Source: Candidatus Alistipes avicola
Lineage (GTDB): Bacteria > Bacteroidota > Bacteroidia > Bacteroidales > Rikenellaceae
Length of the DNA: 64,000 nucleotides
NCBI GenBank assembly: GCA_019118565.1
Contig: DWYR01000025.1
Location: 100,493 to 164,492, forward strand
Reading direction: 5' to 3'
A program made the translations under genes and the position numbers. Position 1 is the first letter of the stretch. Each line of letters opens with the position of its first letter. The notes below the pieces were generated by a model. The model saw only the letters and a program-made list of their open reading frames with translations, was not told where the DNA came from and did not search any database. Below, piece by piece: positions 39,415-47,955 of the stretch.

Positions 39415-39546
39415 TTGCAGAAAATTCGCAAAAGCAAACTTGTATGCTGCCATCCTTTCGCTATTTTTACAGAAAATAGGATGCGCCTCGGACAAATTCG
39501 CAAACAAGTTTGCATTTGCCGCTCGGCTTTCGCTATTTTTGCAAAA
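39415..39546. repeat. Two-copy promoter-bearing repeat
   Basis: The units share AAATTCGCAAA, then CAAACTTG/CAAGTTTG-like sequence, then CTTTCGCTATTTTT. Only the second copy has an intact -7 element (TATTTTTG, 39534-39541) with TTTG at 39509-39512, 21 bases upstream; the first reads TATTTTTA. Confidence 0.65.
39534..39541 (+). promoter_or_regulatory. -7 element for hemerythrin/LuxR pair
   Basis: TATTTTTG with a -33 TTTG at 39509-39512, spacing 21 bases, matches the published Bacteroides consensus. Leader about 70 bases. Confidence 0.6.
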
Positions 39547-39619
39547 GACGGACTGCATCATGAAATGAGAATGAATTTTGAAGATGTCGGGTCTGGATAT
39601 AGCCTGTAAAAAACGCTTT

Positions 39620-40348
39620 ATGAAGAAAACGGAACTTACATACGATGACAAAGAGGGAACCCGCATCCTCTTTTCGGCCGGGATGAAACTGGCCGATCTG
39701 ATCGAGTCGAACTACGAACTGCTGGCGATTCTTTCCCGTCTGGGGATTCCATTGGGGTTTGGGGAGATCAGCGTAGCGGAGATGTGCCGACACCACAATC
39801 TGTCGGTCAATCTCTTTCTGCACATTTGCCGGATCTACTCTTCGGCGACCCCGATACTTTCGTACGACCAGCTGACAACGGCCGATCTTCCCGATATATT
39901 GAGTTACCTGCACGCATCCCACCTGTATTATATCCAGCATACGTTGCCGCGTCTGGATGCGAAGATGCAGGCGATGATCGACTCTTGCGACGGGACGAAC
40001 CGGAAGATCCTGAGCAGTTTCTTCGCGGACTACCGACGTGAGGTGGACAACCATTTCGAGTATGAGGAGCAGACGGTCTTCCCGTATGTCAAGTCGCTGT
40101 TGGACCGTACGCCGAAAGAGGGGTATAACATCCTCTGTTTCGAGGATAACCACAGCGATATCGAAGGGAAGCTGCACGACCTGAAGAATATTATCATCAA
40201 ATACCTGCCCGATAATTGTGCGGGCGATTTGCGAATCGACGTATTGTTTGAGATTTTCCGCTTTGAGGAGGATCTGTTGAAACATACGCTGCTCGAAAAT
40301 CATGTTTTGATACCTTTGGTTGAAAAACTCGAAAAGGATGGACAATAG
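39620..40348 (+). CDS. Hemerythrin-domain protein
   Basis: 242 residues from the ATG at 39620 (MKKTELTYDD); upstream ATGs at 39578 and 39584 are less likely. An N-terminal segment of about 80 residues (LADLIESNYELLAILSRLGIPLGFGEISVAEMC) resembles the DUF542-like part of RIC/YtfE proteins, then a hemerythrin four-helix bundle with histidines and carboxylates suited to a di-iron site (HLYYIQH, HFEYEEQ, HSDIE, HTLLENH). Such proteins sense or repair after NO/oxygen damage to Fe-S clusters. Overlaps the LuxR gene by 11 bases. Confidence 0.85.
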   Translation: MKKTELTYDDKEGTRILFSAGMKLADLIESNYELLAILSRLGIPLGFGEISVAEMCRHHNLSVNLFLHICRIYSSATPILSYDQLTTADLPDILSYLHASHLYYIQHTLPRLDAKMQAMIDSCDGTNRKILSSFFADYRREVDNHFEYEEQTVFPYVKSLLDRTPKEGYNILCFEDNHSDIEGKLHDLKNIIIKYLPDNCAGDLRIDVLFEIFRFEEDLLKHTLLENHVLIPLVEKLEKDGQ

Positions 40349-40958
40349 ACGTATATATAAGGTGTTGCTTCTGGAGCCTTCGGCAATTATTGCGGCCGGT
40401 ATCCGGACGTTGCTTGCCGATTTTCCCGATTTTCGGATGCTCGATACCGAGACGACGGGCGATCCGGCCCTTGCAATCGACCGTATTGCCACGCTCGGTC
40501 CGGATCTGGTATTGATCGACCCGTCGCTTTTCCCGTCGCTGCGTCGTACTCCGGTCCGGCACGCGTTCCCTGTCCTGCAGGAGGTTACGATCGTAGCCCT
40601 GTGTCATTCGATGGTGGATGAGGAGCTGCTGGCCGAATTCGACGGAAGCATCAACATTTATGACTCCCCCTCGCAAATTCATCACAAATTGCGTCACGCC
40701 GCCGAACAGGGAGGTAAAACACTGCAATTGGACGGTTATGATCTCTCGGATCGCGAAAGGGAGATCCTGGTTGCCGTTGCCCGTGGCAAGACGAATAAAG
40801 AGATTGCCGACATGTATTGCATATCGATCCATACGGTGATCTCCCATCGCAAAAACATCTCGCGTAAAACCGGCATCAAGACCATTGCCGGACTGACCGT
40901 CTACGCCCTGCTCAACAACATGATATCCGAAACCGATGCCTCCATCGGTTTGCAATAG
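40338..40958 (+). CDS. LuxR-type regulator with atypical receiver
   Basis: 206 residues from the ATG at 40338. Residues 1-130 form a receiver-like domain: YKVLLLEPSAII has E-P where the acidic pair is expected, DLVLIDPS keeps an aspartate at 61, and the conserved lysine is not evident. The C-terminal LuxR HTH (LSDREREILVAVARGKTNKEIADMYCISIHTVISHRKNISRKTGI) is canonical. No histidine kinase is adjacent. Translationally coupled to the hemerythrin gene, so the two likely act in one pathway. Confidence 0.85.
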   Translation: MDNRRIYKVLLLEPSAIIAAGIRTLLADFPDFRMLDTETTGDPALAIDRIATLGPDLVLIDPSLFPSLRRTPVRHAFPVLQEVTIVALCHSMVDEELLAEFDGSINIYDSPSQIHHKLRHAAEQGGKTLQLDGYDLSDREREILVAVARGKTNKEIADMYCISIHTVISHRKNISRKTGIKTIAGLTVYALLNNMISETDASIGLQ

Positions 40959-40975
40959 GGATATAAAAAACAGAA

Positions 40976-41005
40976 CAGGCGGTTCCCTTTTCAAGGAGCC
41001 GCCTG
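40976..41005. terminator. Hairpin after LuxR gene
   Basis: CAGGCGG-TCC...GGA-CCGCCTG stem; preceded by an A-run, so it may also end the convergent SDR transcript. Confidence 0.65.
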
Positions 41006-41096
41006 GTATTCCGACAATTCGATCCGACTTCGCAATAAAAAAGGATTTCCCCGCACAAGTCTGTCTGAGAAAGTCTGTCCGAAAACCATTCTCTCG

Positions 41097-41915
41097 TTAT
41101 TTGAACGGAGAGTCGGGTTCCCGCGACATAACCAGATAGAACATCCGGTCGAGGAATCCGGGGGCAAACTTCTTGAAGAAGTGCGTTGCACGCCCCTCCG
41201 CCTCCATCAGACAGAGACGTTTGCGTTTCTCGATTCCACGGATCACAATACGGGCAACCTGTTCGGGAGTCATCATCTTCGCCTCGTTGCGCGGTGTCTC
41301 TCCCTGCGCCGATCCATCAGCCGTAAGCGCCGAAAAACGGACATTCGAAGCCGTAAAGCCGGGACAAGCCACCATCACATGCAATCCCTTCTTCAGATTC
41401 TCGATACGGACCGTCTCGAGGAATCCCGTCATGGCATACTTCGAGGCCGAATATCCGGTTCGTCCCGGCAGCCCATGCAGCCCCGCCACCGACGAAATAC
41501 CAACCAGCGATCCATGTGAAGCCTGCAGATACGGCAAGGCAAATTTGCTGCAATAAACCGTCCCCCAGAAGTTCACATCCATCAGACGGTGCAACACGGC
41601 AAGATCTACATCGTCGAACAGCGCACGCATGGACAAACCGGCATTACAGATCAGCACGTCGATCCCTCCATACTCGGTAACCGCCGTGTCGATCAACTTC
41701 CGACACTCCTCCGGCTTCGTTACATCGACTACGCAATAAACCGCCTCGCCCCCTTTCGAACGAATATCCCCAACGATCAACTGTAGTTTCTCCGGCGTTC
41801 TCGCCCCGAGTACGACCTTCGCCCCCTGAGCGGCACATTCTCGCGCCAGAGCTTCACCGATTCCCGACGACGCGCCGGTTACCACAACTACTTTACCTTT
41901 CAAATGACTCTTCAT
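41097..41915 (-). CDS. Short-chain dehydrogenase/reductase
   Basis: 272 residues. Nucleotide-binding TGASSGIG at 13-20, NAG in the fourth strand (LICNAGLSM), catalytic serine in GISSVAG and YSASK motif in GYSASKYAMTG: all features of an active classical SDR. Substrate unknown. Starts 4 bases downstream of the metallo-hydrolase gene. Confidence 0.88.
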   Translation of the reverse strand: MKSHLKGKVVVVTGASSGIGEALARECAAQGAKVVLGARTPEKLQLIVGDIRSKGGEAVYCVVDVTKPEECRKLIDTAVTEYGGIDVLICNAGLSMRALFDDVDLAVLHRLMDVNFWGTVYCSKFALPYLQASHGSLVGISSVAGLHGLPGRTGYSASKYAMTGFLETVRIENLKKGLHVMVACPGFTASNVRFSALTADGSAQGETPRNEAKMMTPEQVARIVIRGIEKRKRLCLMEAEGRATHFFKKFAPGFLDRMFYLVMSREPDSPFK

Positions 41916-41919
41916 ATAA

Positions 41920-42705
41920 TCAATCGTTTACATTTATCTCCAACATATCGTAGGCCAGATGAACTCCGGCAGGCAACTGAGTCGAAGTCCGGGCATGAAG
42001 TCCCATCTCATGCGACATATGCGTAAGATAGGCCTCGCGCGGAGCCACCCGACGAATCAGAGCCAACGCCTCATCCAGACAGAAGTGCGAATCGTGCGGT
42101 TGGGGGCGCAGGGCATTGACAATCAAAACCTCAACCCCCTGCAATTTTGCCTCCTGATCCTGCTCGATCGTCTTAAAATCGGTCAAATAGGCCAGTTTCC
42201 CGAATCGAAATCCCGTTACCATAAAACGGGGCGAATGGTGCCCCGAAACGGGAACTATCCGCTTATCCTTTACATAAAAGGGAACATCCGGGTCGATCTC
42301 CCGCAAGTCGATCTCCGGAACACCCCGGTATTTATCCACCTGAAATGCATAGTCGAAATCCTTGCGGACTGCCTTAAGCGTCTGATGCGTACCGAAAATA
42401 TCGACCCGATGAATCATCGGATAGTCGACGAAATTAAAAGCCCGCACATCATCCAATCCCCCGATATGGTCCTTGTGTTCATGCGTAAGCAGGATTGCAT
42501 CGATATGACGTACCCCGGTACGCAGCATCTGGCAGCGGAAATCGGGACCAGCGTCAATCACGATGCGCACGTCGTCCCATTCAAGCATGGCAGCCGTGCG
42601 CAACCGATTATCGCGCGGATCTTTCGAGGTACAAACCTCGCATCGGCATCCGATCACGGGAACACCCTGCGAGGTCCCCGTCCCCAAAAACGTCAGTTTC
42701 ATCAT
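41920..42705 (-). CDS. MBL-fold metallohydrolase (PhnP-like)
   Basis: 261 residues from the ATG at 42705 (a second ATG is one codon later). TFLGTGTSQGVPVIGCRCEVCTSKDPRDNRLRTAA is the typical opening of the PhnP/phosphoribosyl cyclic phosphodiesterase-like group, including a cysteine pair; LLTHEHKDHIGG is the HxHxDH metal motif, and YLTHMSHEMG a later ligand region. Probably a phosphodiesterase. No phn genes nearby. Confidence 0.88.
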   Translation of the reverse strand: MMKLTFLGTGTSQGVPVIGCRCEVCTSKDPRDNRLRTAAMLEWDDVRIVIDAGPDFRCQMLRTGVRHIDAILLTHEHKDHIGGLDDVRAFNFVDYPMIHRVDIFGTHQTLKAVRKDFDYAFQVDKYRGVPEIDLREIDPDVPFYVKDKRIVPVSGHHSPRFMVTGFRFGKLAYLTDFKTIEQDQEAKLQGVEVLIVNALRPQPHDSHFCLDEALALIRRVAPREAYLTHMSHEMGLHARTSTQLPAGVHLAYDMLEINVND

Positions 42706-42809
42706 GTTCAAACCAAAAATTGACCCGCAAACCCATTCCGTACAAAGCCCTCACATTCCACGATCGACCTGTTCTTTACGGAAACACGGAAAAGAAGGGG
42801 CGTTTCTTG

Positions 42810-42817
42810 CAAAAATA
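42810..42817 (-). promoter_or_regulatory. -7 element for metallohydrolase/SDR pair
   Basis: TATTTTTG on the minus strand fits TAnnTTTG, with a leader of about 100 bases. Confidence 0.5.
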
Positions 42818-42982
42818 GGAAAAATATCGCGGATTTCGTTTCCCTTGTAAAGTTTAGGCGGGTCCGTCGATTTATCGGGGAAATGTCGGCCTGCGAGAAT
42901 CTCTGAAAGAAAGGTGATCTATTTGCCATCCGATACGGAGGCAGTGTGCAAACAGGCCCTTATATCCTTCACAAAACATCAC

Positions 42983-43014
42983 AAAAAAAGCGCTCCTTGA
43001 GTTTCAAGGAGCGC
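42983..43014 (-). terminator. Peptide transporter terminator
   Basis: GCGCTCCTTGA/TCAAGGAGCGC stem; the preceding A7 reads as the T-run on the minus strand. Confidence 0.85.
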
Positions 43015-43034
43015 CATATTCAAAACTTGTGGAT

Positions 43035-44720
43035 TTATGCGTTGTTCGTTACCGACTCGAGTTTCTTCATGATCGAGAAGATAAACAAAGCCGACAACAG
43101 GCAGAGTGCGATGAGGATACCCCAGAGGACCCACAGCGGCAGACCGCCCCACAACATACCGATCACAGCCACCAGGTAGTTACCTACGGCCGTTGCGGCG
43201 AACCACAGACCCATCATCATACCTTTGTACTTCGGAGGAGCCACTTTCGATACGAACGAGATACCCATCGGCGAGAGGAACAACTCGGCGAAAGTCAGCA
43301 CGAGGTAGGTGCTGATCAACAGGTTCGGCGTAACACGATAGTCGGTCGTCGTCGAAGCCAGATCGTTCGGAATAGGCAGACCAAGCGAACCGATTGCCAT
43401 GATCAAGAAACCAACGGCTGCGATCACCATACCGATACCGATCTTACGCGGGGCCGAAGGCTCCTTGCCTTTCTTGGCCAACATACCGAATACGGCCATC
43501 GAAACCGGAGTCAAAGCCACAACGAAGAAGGGGTTGAACTGCTGGAATTTCTGCGGAAGGATCGCAATCGAAGCATCGCCCATCGACTGGTATTTCCATA
43601 CGAGCAGGCCGAGAGCGGCAATCGCTACCAGGAACGAGATCAATTTGCTGCGCCCTTTTTCCGACTGGAAGGTCGAGAACAAAGCATAAACGGCGACGAT
43701 AATCAACACAAGGTTAACTACATCGAATCCGATACGGGTGAGACCCGAAGCGCTGGTCGCCGTATAGTCACGGGCAAAGAACGTAAGCGTCAAACCGTTC
43801 TGGTGGAAGGCCATCCAGAAGAAAATTACCACGGCGAATACGAGCAACAGCGCTACGACACGCGATTTGGTCTGGGCCGGTGTCAACTCTGTAGCCGGCT
43901 CGTGATTCTGGGCACTCTTTGCTGCTACCTGCTTAGCCGTTACATCGGCGTGCTTGAAGGTCTTGCGGCCGAATACGTAGATCAACATCGACACGATCAA
44001 CGAAACGCACGCAACGGCGAATCCCCAATGGTAGGAACCGGACAAACAGTTGATATAGTCGTTCGAGAAGGCGGTCAGGTTATCGGCATACTGCGCACCC
44101 TGAGCGGCAGCCAGATCCGTAAACTTCGCAAGTGCATCGCCCGAAAGCGTACCTTCGAGATACTGGTGAGCCAGTGCCGGAATATCACCGTTGTAAGAGA
44201 ATCCCGCTTTGCCCATATACCACTCGGTGATCTTCTCGGCAGCCGTCGGAGCAAACAGGGCACCGATGTTGATCGCCATATAGAAAATCGAGAAGGCCGT
44301 ATCGCGCTTGGCCGAATATTTCGGATCATCGTACAGATTACCGACCATCACTTGCAGGTTCCCCTTGAAGAGACCCGTACCGAGCGCAATGAGCACCAAC
44401 GCCCCGACCATAGCCACGATACCTCCTGCATCGTTACCCGTCGGAATGGCCAGGCACATATAACCGATGAACATAACGATGATACCCGAAGTCACCATCT
44501 TTCCGAAACCGAACTTGTCGGCCAAATAACCGCCCAATACCGGGAGGAAATAAACCAGGGCGAGGAATCCGGCGAAGATATTGGATGTCACCGTCGCCGT
44601 GAAGCCGAACTTCGCCTGCAAGAACAGCGTGAAGATCGCCAACATGGTATAGTAGCCGAAACGCTCGCCTGTATTGGCCAGAGCAAGGGCATACAAACCT
44701 TTAGGTTGTCCTTTGAACAT
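43035..44720 (-). CDS. POT-family peptide:H+ symporter
   Basis: 561 residues, about 14 membrane helices. GERFGYYTMLAIFTLFL is the POT ExxER-type opening in TM1, DKFGFGKMV and GTGLFKGNLQVMVGNLY are conserved loop/TM blocks, and FSIFYMAINIGALFAP is the PTR2 family signature. Proton-driven uptake of di- and tripeptides across the inner membrane. Monocistronic; -7 element TATATTTG at 44787-44794. Confidence 0.92.
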   Translation of the reverse strand: MFKGQPKGLYALALANTGERFGYYTMLAIFTLFLQAKFGFTATVTSNIFAGFLALVYFLPVLGGYLADKFGFGKMVTSGIIVMFIGYMCLAIPTGNDAGGIVAMVGALVLIALGTGLFKGNLQVMVGNLYDDPKYSAKRDTAFSIFYMAINIGALFAPTAAEKITEWYMGKAGFSYNGDIPALAHQYLEGTLSGDALAKFTDLAAAQGAQYADNLTAFSNDYINCLSGSYHWGFAVACVSLIVSMLIYVFGRKTFKHADVTAKQVAAKSAQNHEPATELTPAQTKSRVVALLLVFAVVIFFWMAFHQNGLTLTFFARDYTATSASGLTRIGFDVVNLVLIIVAVYALFSTFQSEKGRSKLISFLVAIAALGLLVWKYQSMGDASIAILPQKFQQFNPFFVVALTPVSMAVFGMLAKKGKEPSAPRKIGIGMVIAAVGFLIMAIGSLGLPIPNDLASTTTDYRVTPNLLISTYLVLTFAELFLSPMGISFVSKVAPPKYKGMMMGLWFAATAVGNYLVAVIGMLWGGLPLWVLWGILIALCLLSALFIFSIMKKLESVTNNA

Positions 44721-44786
44721 AAATTTAATAGTGTTTTAAGAGGATTGAATTGATATTTGGTTAATTTATTTTCAAACCTATGGGGA

Positions 44787-44794
44787 CAAATATA
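44787..44794 (-). promoter_or_regulatory. -7 element for peptide transporter
   Basis: TATATTTG on the minus strand, fitting TAnnTTTG, about 65 bases upstream of the start. Confidence 0.55.
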
Positions 44795-44851
44795 CTAATA
44801 TTTTTGATCTTTTTGCCTAAAAAGGCCCCCTATATACCGGTTTTCCCACAT

Positions 44852-44887
44852 AAAAAAGCCGTTCTCCGATAAAGAGAACGGCAAAAA
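44852..44887 (-). terminator. Amidohydrolase operon terminator
   Basis: GCCGTTCTC/GAGAACGGC stem, seven-base loop, A-run on the left (T-run on the minus strand). Confidence 0.8.
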
Positions 44888-44902
44888 AGATCAATATTAG
44901 AC

Positions 44903-46219
44903 CTATTTTGACTCCGCAACCCGACGGACGATCCGATCGGCCGCCTGCTGTGCCCGGCGGCACAGTGCCGCGACATCCACCCCGTTGACCCGGCGCTCCT
45001 CAACCACGATCCGGCCATCGACGACTACCGTGTCCACATCCGCGGCATTCGCACAATAGACCAGATTGGCCACCAAATTATGGACAGGCATCAGGTGGGG
45101 TTTGCAAAGATCGATGAGAATGAAGTCCGCCAGCGCCCCTTCGCGGATCACGCCCAGTTCTCCGGCCATACCGACCGCACGGGCGGCATCGACCGTAGCC
45201 ATCTTCAAAATTTCATAGGCCGGCAATACCACCGGATCCATCGTGGAGACCTTCTGCAGGAAAGTCGCAGAACGCATCTCGTCCCACATGTCCAAATCGT
45301 TGTTCGAGCAGGTACCGTCGGTCGCAATCGTACAAAGCACCCCTTCGCGCCGCATGCGCGCAATCGGGGCGACACCGCTCGAGATCTTCATGTTGCTTTG
45401 CGGATTGTGGGCAACCGCCACCCCGCGCTCCTTCAGGATCCGGATATCCTCATCGGTTACGTGTACACAGTGCGCACCAATCGTCCGGTCGTCCAGCACC
45501 CCGAGCGCATCGAGGTGTCGGGTCGGCGTGGTTCCGTAGCGCTCCTGAATCTGCTTTACCTCGTCCTGGGTTTCGGCAATATGGATCGTATAGAGAAGTC
45601 CAAGGTTACGGGCCAGCTCCTTTCCCCGCTGCAAGGTCTCCGGCGCACAGGAATAGGGGGCATGAGGCGCAACTACGGGTCGAATGCGGCTGCACTCGGA
45701 CGAAATCGCCATCAGGCGATTCAGGTCATCCTGGAAGGTATCCCAGTTCCCGTCCAGGTAGCAGGCCCCCAACATGGCTCGAATACCGAGTCGGCGGACA
45801 GCCTCCGCGATCCGGTGTTCGCTCCAATACATGTCCACGAAAAGGGTCGTGCCGCCCAGCAGCATCTCGACAATGCCCAACTCGGCACCTAACTCGATCT
45901 CATCGGGAGTCTGTTTTGCCTCGAAAGGCCAGATGTAATCGTGCAGCCAACTCATCAGAGGAATATCGTCGGCATAGCCGCGCTGGAGTGTCATGGCCAC
46001 ATGACAATGGGTATTGATCAGACCCGGCATGAGCAGTTTGCCCGCGGCATCAATCTCCTGCCGGTCGGGATAATCCCGTCGGAAAGCCTCGATCCGAACA
46101 GGATCGGCACTTACCAGCGCCAACCGATTATCGACCACGCCGACCGCTCCGACAAACTCGTCGGGCGTCTGCTCGCCGGTCATCGGCAATATCGTACAAT
46201 TCGTAAATAAGAGTGTCAT
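44903..46219 (-). CDS. Amidohydrolase (MTA/SAH deaminase-like)
   Basis: 438 residues. Metal motif HCH in INTHCHVAMTLQRGYADDIPLMSWL, substrate helix WPFEAKQTPDE, GAHCVHVTDEDI (third histidine) and IATDGTCSNNDLDMWDEMR (aspartate) match 5-methylthioadenosine/S-adenosylhomocysteine deaminases. It would turn SAH to S-inosylhomocysteine; other amines are possible. The start overlaps the DUF1573 stop by 4 bases; last gene of the exbB operon, a curious place for a purine-type deaminase. Confidence 0.85.
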   Translation of the reverse strand: MTLLFTNCTILPMTGEQTPDEFVGAVGVVDNRLALVSADPVRIEAFRRDYPDRQEIDAAGKLLMPGLINTHCHVAMTLQRGYADDIPLMSWLHDYIWPFEAKQTPDEIELGAELGIVEMLLGGTTLFVDMYWSEHRIAEAVRRLGIRAMLGACYLDGNWDTFQDDLNRLMAISSECSRIRPVVAPHAPYSCAPETLQRGKELARNLGLLYTIHIAETQDEVKQIQERYGTTPTRHLDALGVLDDRTIGAHCVHVTDEDIRILKERGVAVAHNPQSNMKISSGVAPIARMRREGVLCTIATDGTCSNNDLDMWDEMRSATFLQKVSTMDPVVLPAYEILKMATVDAARAVGMAGELGVIREGALADFILIDLCKPHLMPVHNLVANLVYCANAADVDTVVVDGRIVVEERRVNGVDVAALCRRAQQAADRIVRRVAESK

Positions 46220-46623
46220 AACTTTCTCGCATCAATGGAATTCCCGCAAACGGTAACCAGTTCGCGTCCCGTAACCGAATTGGAGAAGATCTGGATCACC
46301 TTGCTGAAAGTTCCGGGTTCATTCTTATGCGGTTCGTAAACCACCCGCAACGTGGCTGTCTCTCCCGGAGCCAAAGGACGCTTCGGGAAGCTGACCTTCA
46401 CGCACGAACAGGTCGTCTGTGTCCGGACAATGACAAGCGGAGCCGTACCGTCATTCGTATATTCGAACTCCCAGACCAGATTGCCCCCCTTGCGGGGAAT
46501 ATCCCCAAAGTTATGAAAAGCGCTCTCCATCTTCAGGTGAGCGCCCTCATACTCCTGGGCGGAGACTCCCGTCCACATCAGGCCGAAAAGAATCGACCAT
46601 CCTATCGCACGTAAAATTTTCAT
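46216..46623 (-). CDS. DUF1573 secreted protein
   Basis: 135 residues from the ATG at 46623. Signal peptide ending VSAQ, then a single immunoglobulin-like DUF1573 domain: FHNFGDIPRKGGNLVWEFEYTNDGTAPLVIVRTQTTCSCVKV...PLAPGETATLRVVYEP. The TCSCV motif is diagnostic. Very common in Bacteroidetes periplasm; role unknown. Between tonB and the amidohydrolase. Confidence 0.88.
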   Translation of the reverse strand: MKILRAIGWSILFGLMWTGVSAQEYEGAHLKMESAFHNFGDIPRKGGNLVWEFEYTNDGTAPLVIVRTQTTCSCVKVSFPKRPLAPGETATLRVVYEPHKNEPGTFSKVIQIFSNSVTGRELVTVCGNSIDARKL

Positions 46624-46680
46624 CGTTAAACTACACCTTACTTCCTCGTGAAGTTTCCCGCACAAACAGATAAGGCGTTT

Positions 46681-47481
46681 TTATTTCAAAGTAAATACGT
46701 AAGTGATCGTACCGCTCTGCGTCAGCGTCTCACTCTCCGAGAAACGGGCCTTATAGGCCGCCTCGATAGCGGCATCGACCAACTGTTTGCTGTTCGTAGT
46801 CGATCCTACGGCCCGATAGGAGGCATAGGTTACCCGACCCGATGCATCGACCGTCACATCAACCACCACCTTACCCGACTCATTGCCCGGATAGAGCGGT
46901 ACGGGCAGACGTCCTACGACCGAACGTCCCGAAAGATCGTACGCAATACCCGAATTACCCTTGCCCGTTCCTTCGTGGCTACCCTGCGGCGCTCCGGACT
47001 CATGGCCAGCATTACCTGGCTGCGTTCCCGGTCCCTCCGAAGTGGAAGTGCTACCCTGCGTACGGCCGGGGAACAACGCACGGCGATTGACCTGGCGCGG
47101 CTCCTCTGCCGGTTGGGACATCTGGCTGGGGCGTTTCGTCTCACCCGGAGCCTCCTCGCGGCGGGAGCTTGTCTTGCGGGACTCCACCACCTCGACATCG
47201 CTCCGGTCCGAAGTTACATACTCGGCCTGCTGGCGGGGTGCCGCCTGTGCCGCCGCACGCTGAGGCTGTGCCTGCACATCAGTTGCCGCAAGATCCTGAG
47301 TACCCGCGCCGAAATCATCCGTTCCGAAGTCGATCAGGATACCCTCTCCCGGGCGGAGCTGATCGAGCCCCAGATCAAACGAAACGAAAAGCAACGCCAG
47401 CGTTACAAGCAACGCGTAGCAGAAGGCTGCTACGGCCGCCCAACGACGGGAATGGTTCTTATCTGGATCGTAATAATACAT
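46681..47481 (-). CDS. TonB-family energy transducer
   Basis: 266 residues from the ATG at 47481 (a TTG two codons upstream is less likely). Short cytoplasmic tail, one helix AVAAFCYALLVTLALLFVSF, a Q/A-rich and R/E-rich periplasmic linker, and a C-terminal TonB domain (VVDVTVDASGRVTYASYRAVGSTTNSKQLVDAAIEAAYKARF). It links ExbB/ExbD to outer-membrane transporters. Third gene after exbB and exbD, 63 bases after exbD. Confidence 0.88.
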   Translation of the reverse strand: MYYYDPDKNHSRRWAAVAAFCYALLVTLALLFVSFDLGLDQLRPGEGILIDFGTDDFGAGTQDLAATDVQAQPQRAAAQAAPRQQAEYVTSDRSDVEVVESRKTSSRREEAPGETKRPSQMSQPAEEPRQVNRRALFPGRTQGSTSTSEGPGTQPGNAGHESGAPQGSHEGTGKGNSGIAYDLSGRSVVGRLPVPLYPGNESGKVVVDVTVDASGRVTYASYRAVGSTTNSKQLVDAAIEAAYKARFSESETLTQSGTITYVFTLK

Positions 47482-47544
47482 CGTCAAACTTCACAGGAAG
47501 GTGCGCCTGAACCGAACGGAACGCCCGCACCTCATCGTTCCACA

Positions 47545-47949
47545 CTATTCCGGAGAGGTCGCCGCAATGAGCGTAAAATTGTTCGCCCGGGCGATACGCA
47601 TCATGGCCACCACCTCGTCGAATGCCACGCTCTTGTCGCAATGGAGCGAAACGGTCGGATTCTCCTGCCCGGCCAGACGAGCCTGGAGTGCCTTCTCCAC
47701 CCCTTCGCGCGAGCCGACCTCCTCGGTCTCCACATAATAACGATAGCCGCGTCCCGTATCCTGAATCGAGATCGTCGTCATCGCCTTGTCCTTCAATTGA
47801 TTCGAACTCTTCGGAAGGATCAGTTTGATGGCATTGGGGTTAATGAGCGTCGTTGCGATCAACATGAAGATCAACAACAGGAACATCAAGTCGGTCATCG
47901 AAGCCGCCGAAAACGACTTATCGACCTTCGAACCGCGTTTGATTGCCAT
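47545..47949 (-). CDS. exbD: ExbD/TolR biopolymer transporter
   Basis: 134 residues. One membrane helix near residues 17-37 with the functional aspartate in SFSAASMTDLMFLLLIFMLIATTL, then a periplasmic ExbD domain. It forms the proton channel with ExbB. 6 bases after exbB. Confidence 0.92.
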   Translation of the reverse strand: MAIKRGSKVDKSFSAASMTDLMFLLLIFMLIATTLINPNAIKLILPKSSNQLKDKAMTTISIQDTGRGYRYYVETEEVGSREGVEKALQARLAGQENPTVSLHCDKSVAFDEVVAMMRIARANNFTLIAATSPE

Positions 47950-47955
47950 AGATCT

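Larger units (their letters stand above)
39268..39619. other. Region with terminator and duplicated promoter-like repeat
   Basis: About 350 bases: a hairpin at 39311-39357 and two degenerate copies of a 60-base unit at 39415-39475 and 39487-39546. No gene supported. Confidence 0.6.
42706..43034. other. Intergenic region
   Basis: About 330 bases. Promoter-like TATTTTTG on the minus strand at 42810-42817 for the metallohydrolase, and the peptide transporter terminator at 42983-43014; no gene seen. Confidence 0.5.

Noticed and set aside
43029..44753. 574-codon plus-strand open frame opposite the peptide transporter
   Set aside because: Its composition (R, H, Q, E) is what a reversed membrane-protein gene gives; the minus-strand transporter is clearly real.
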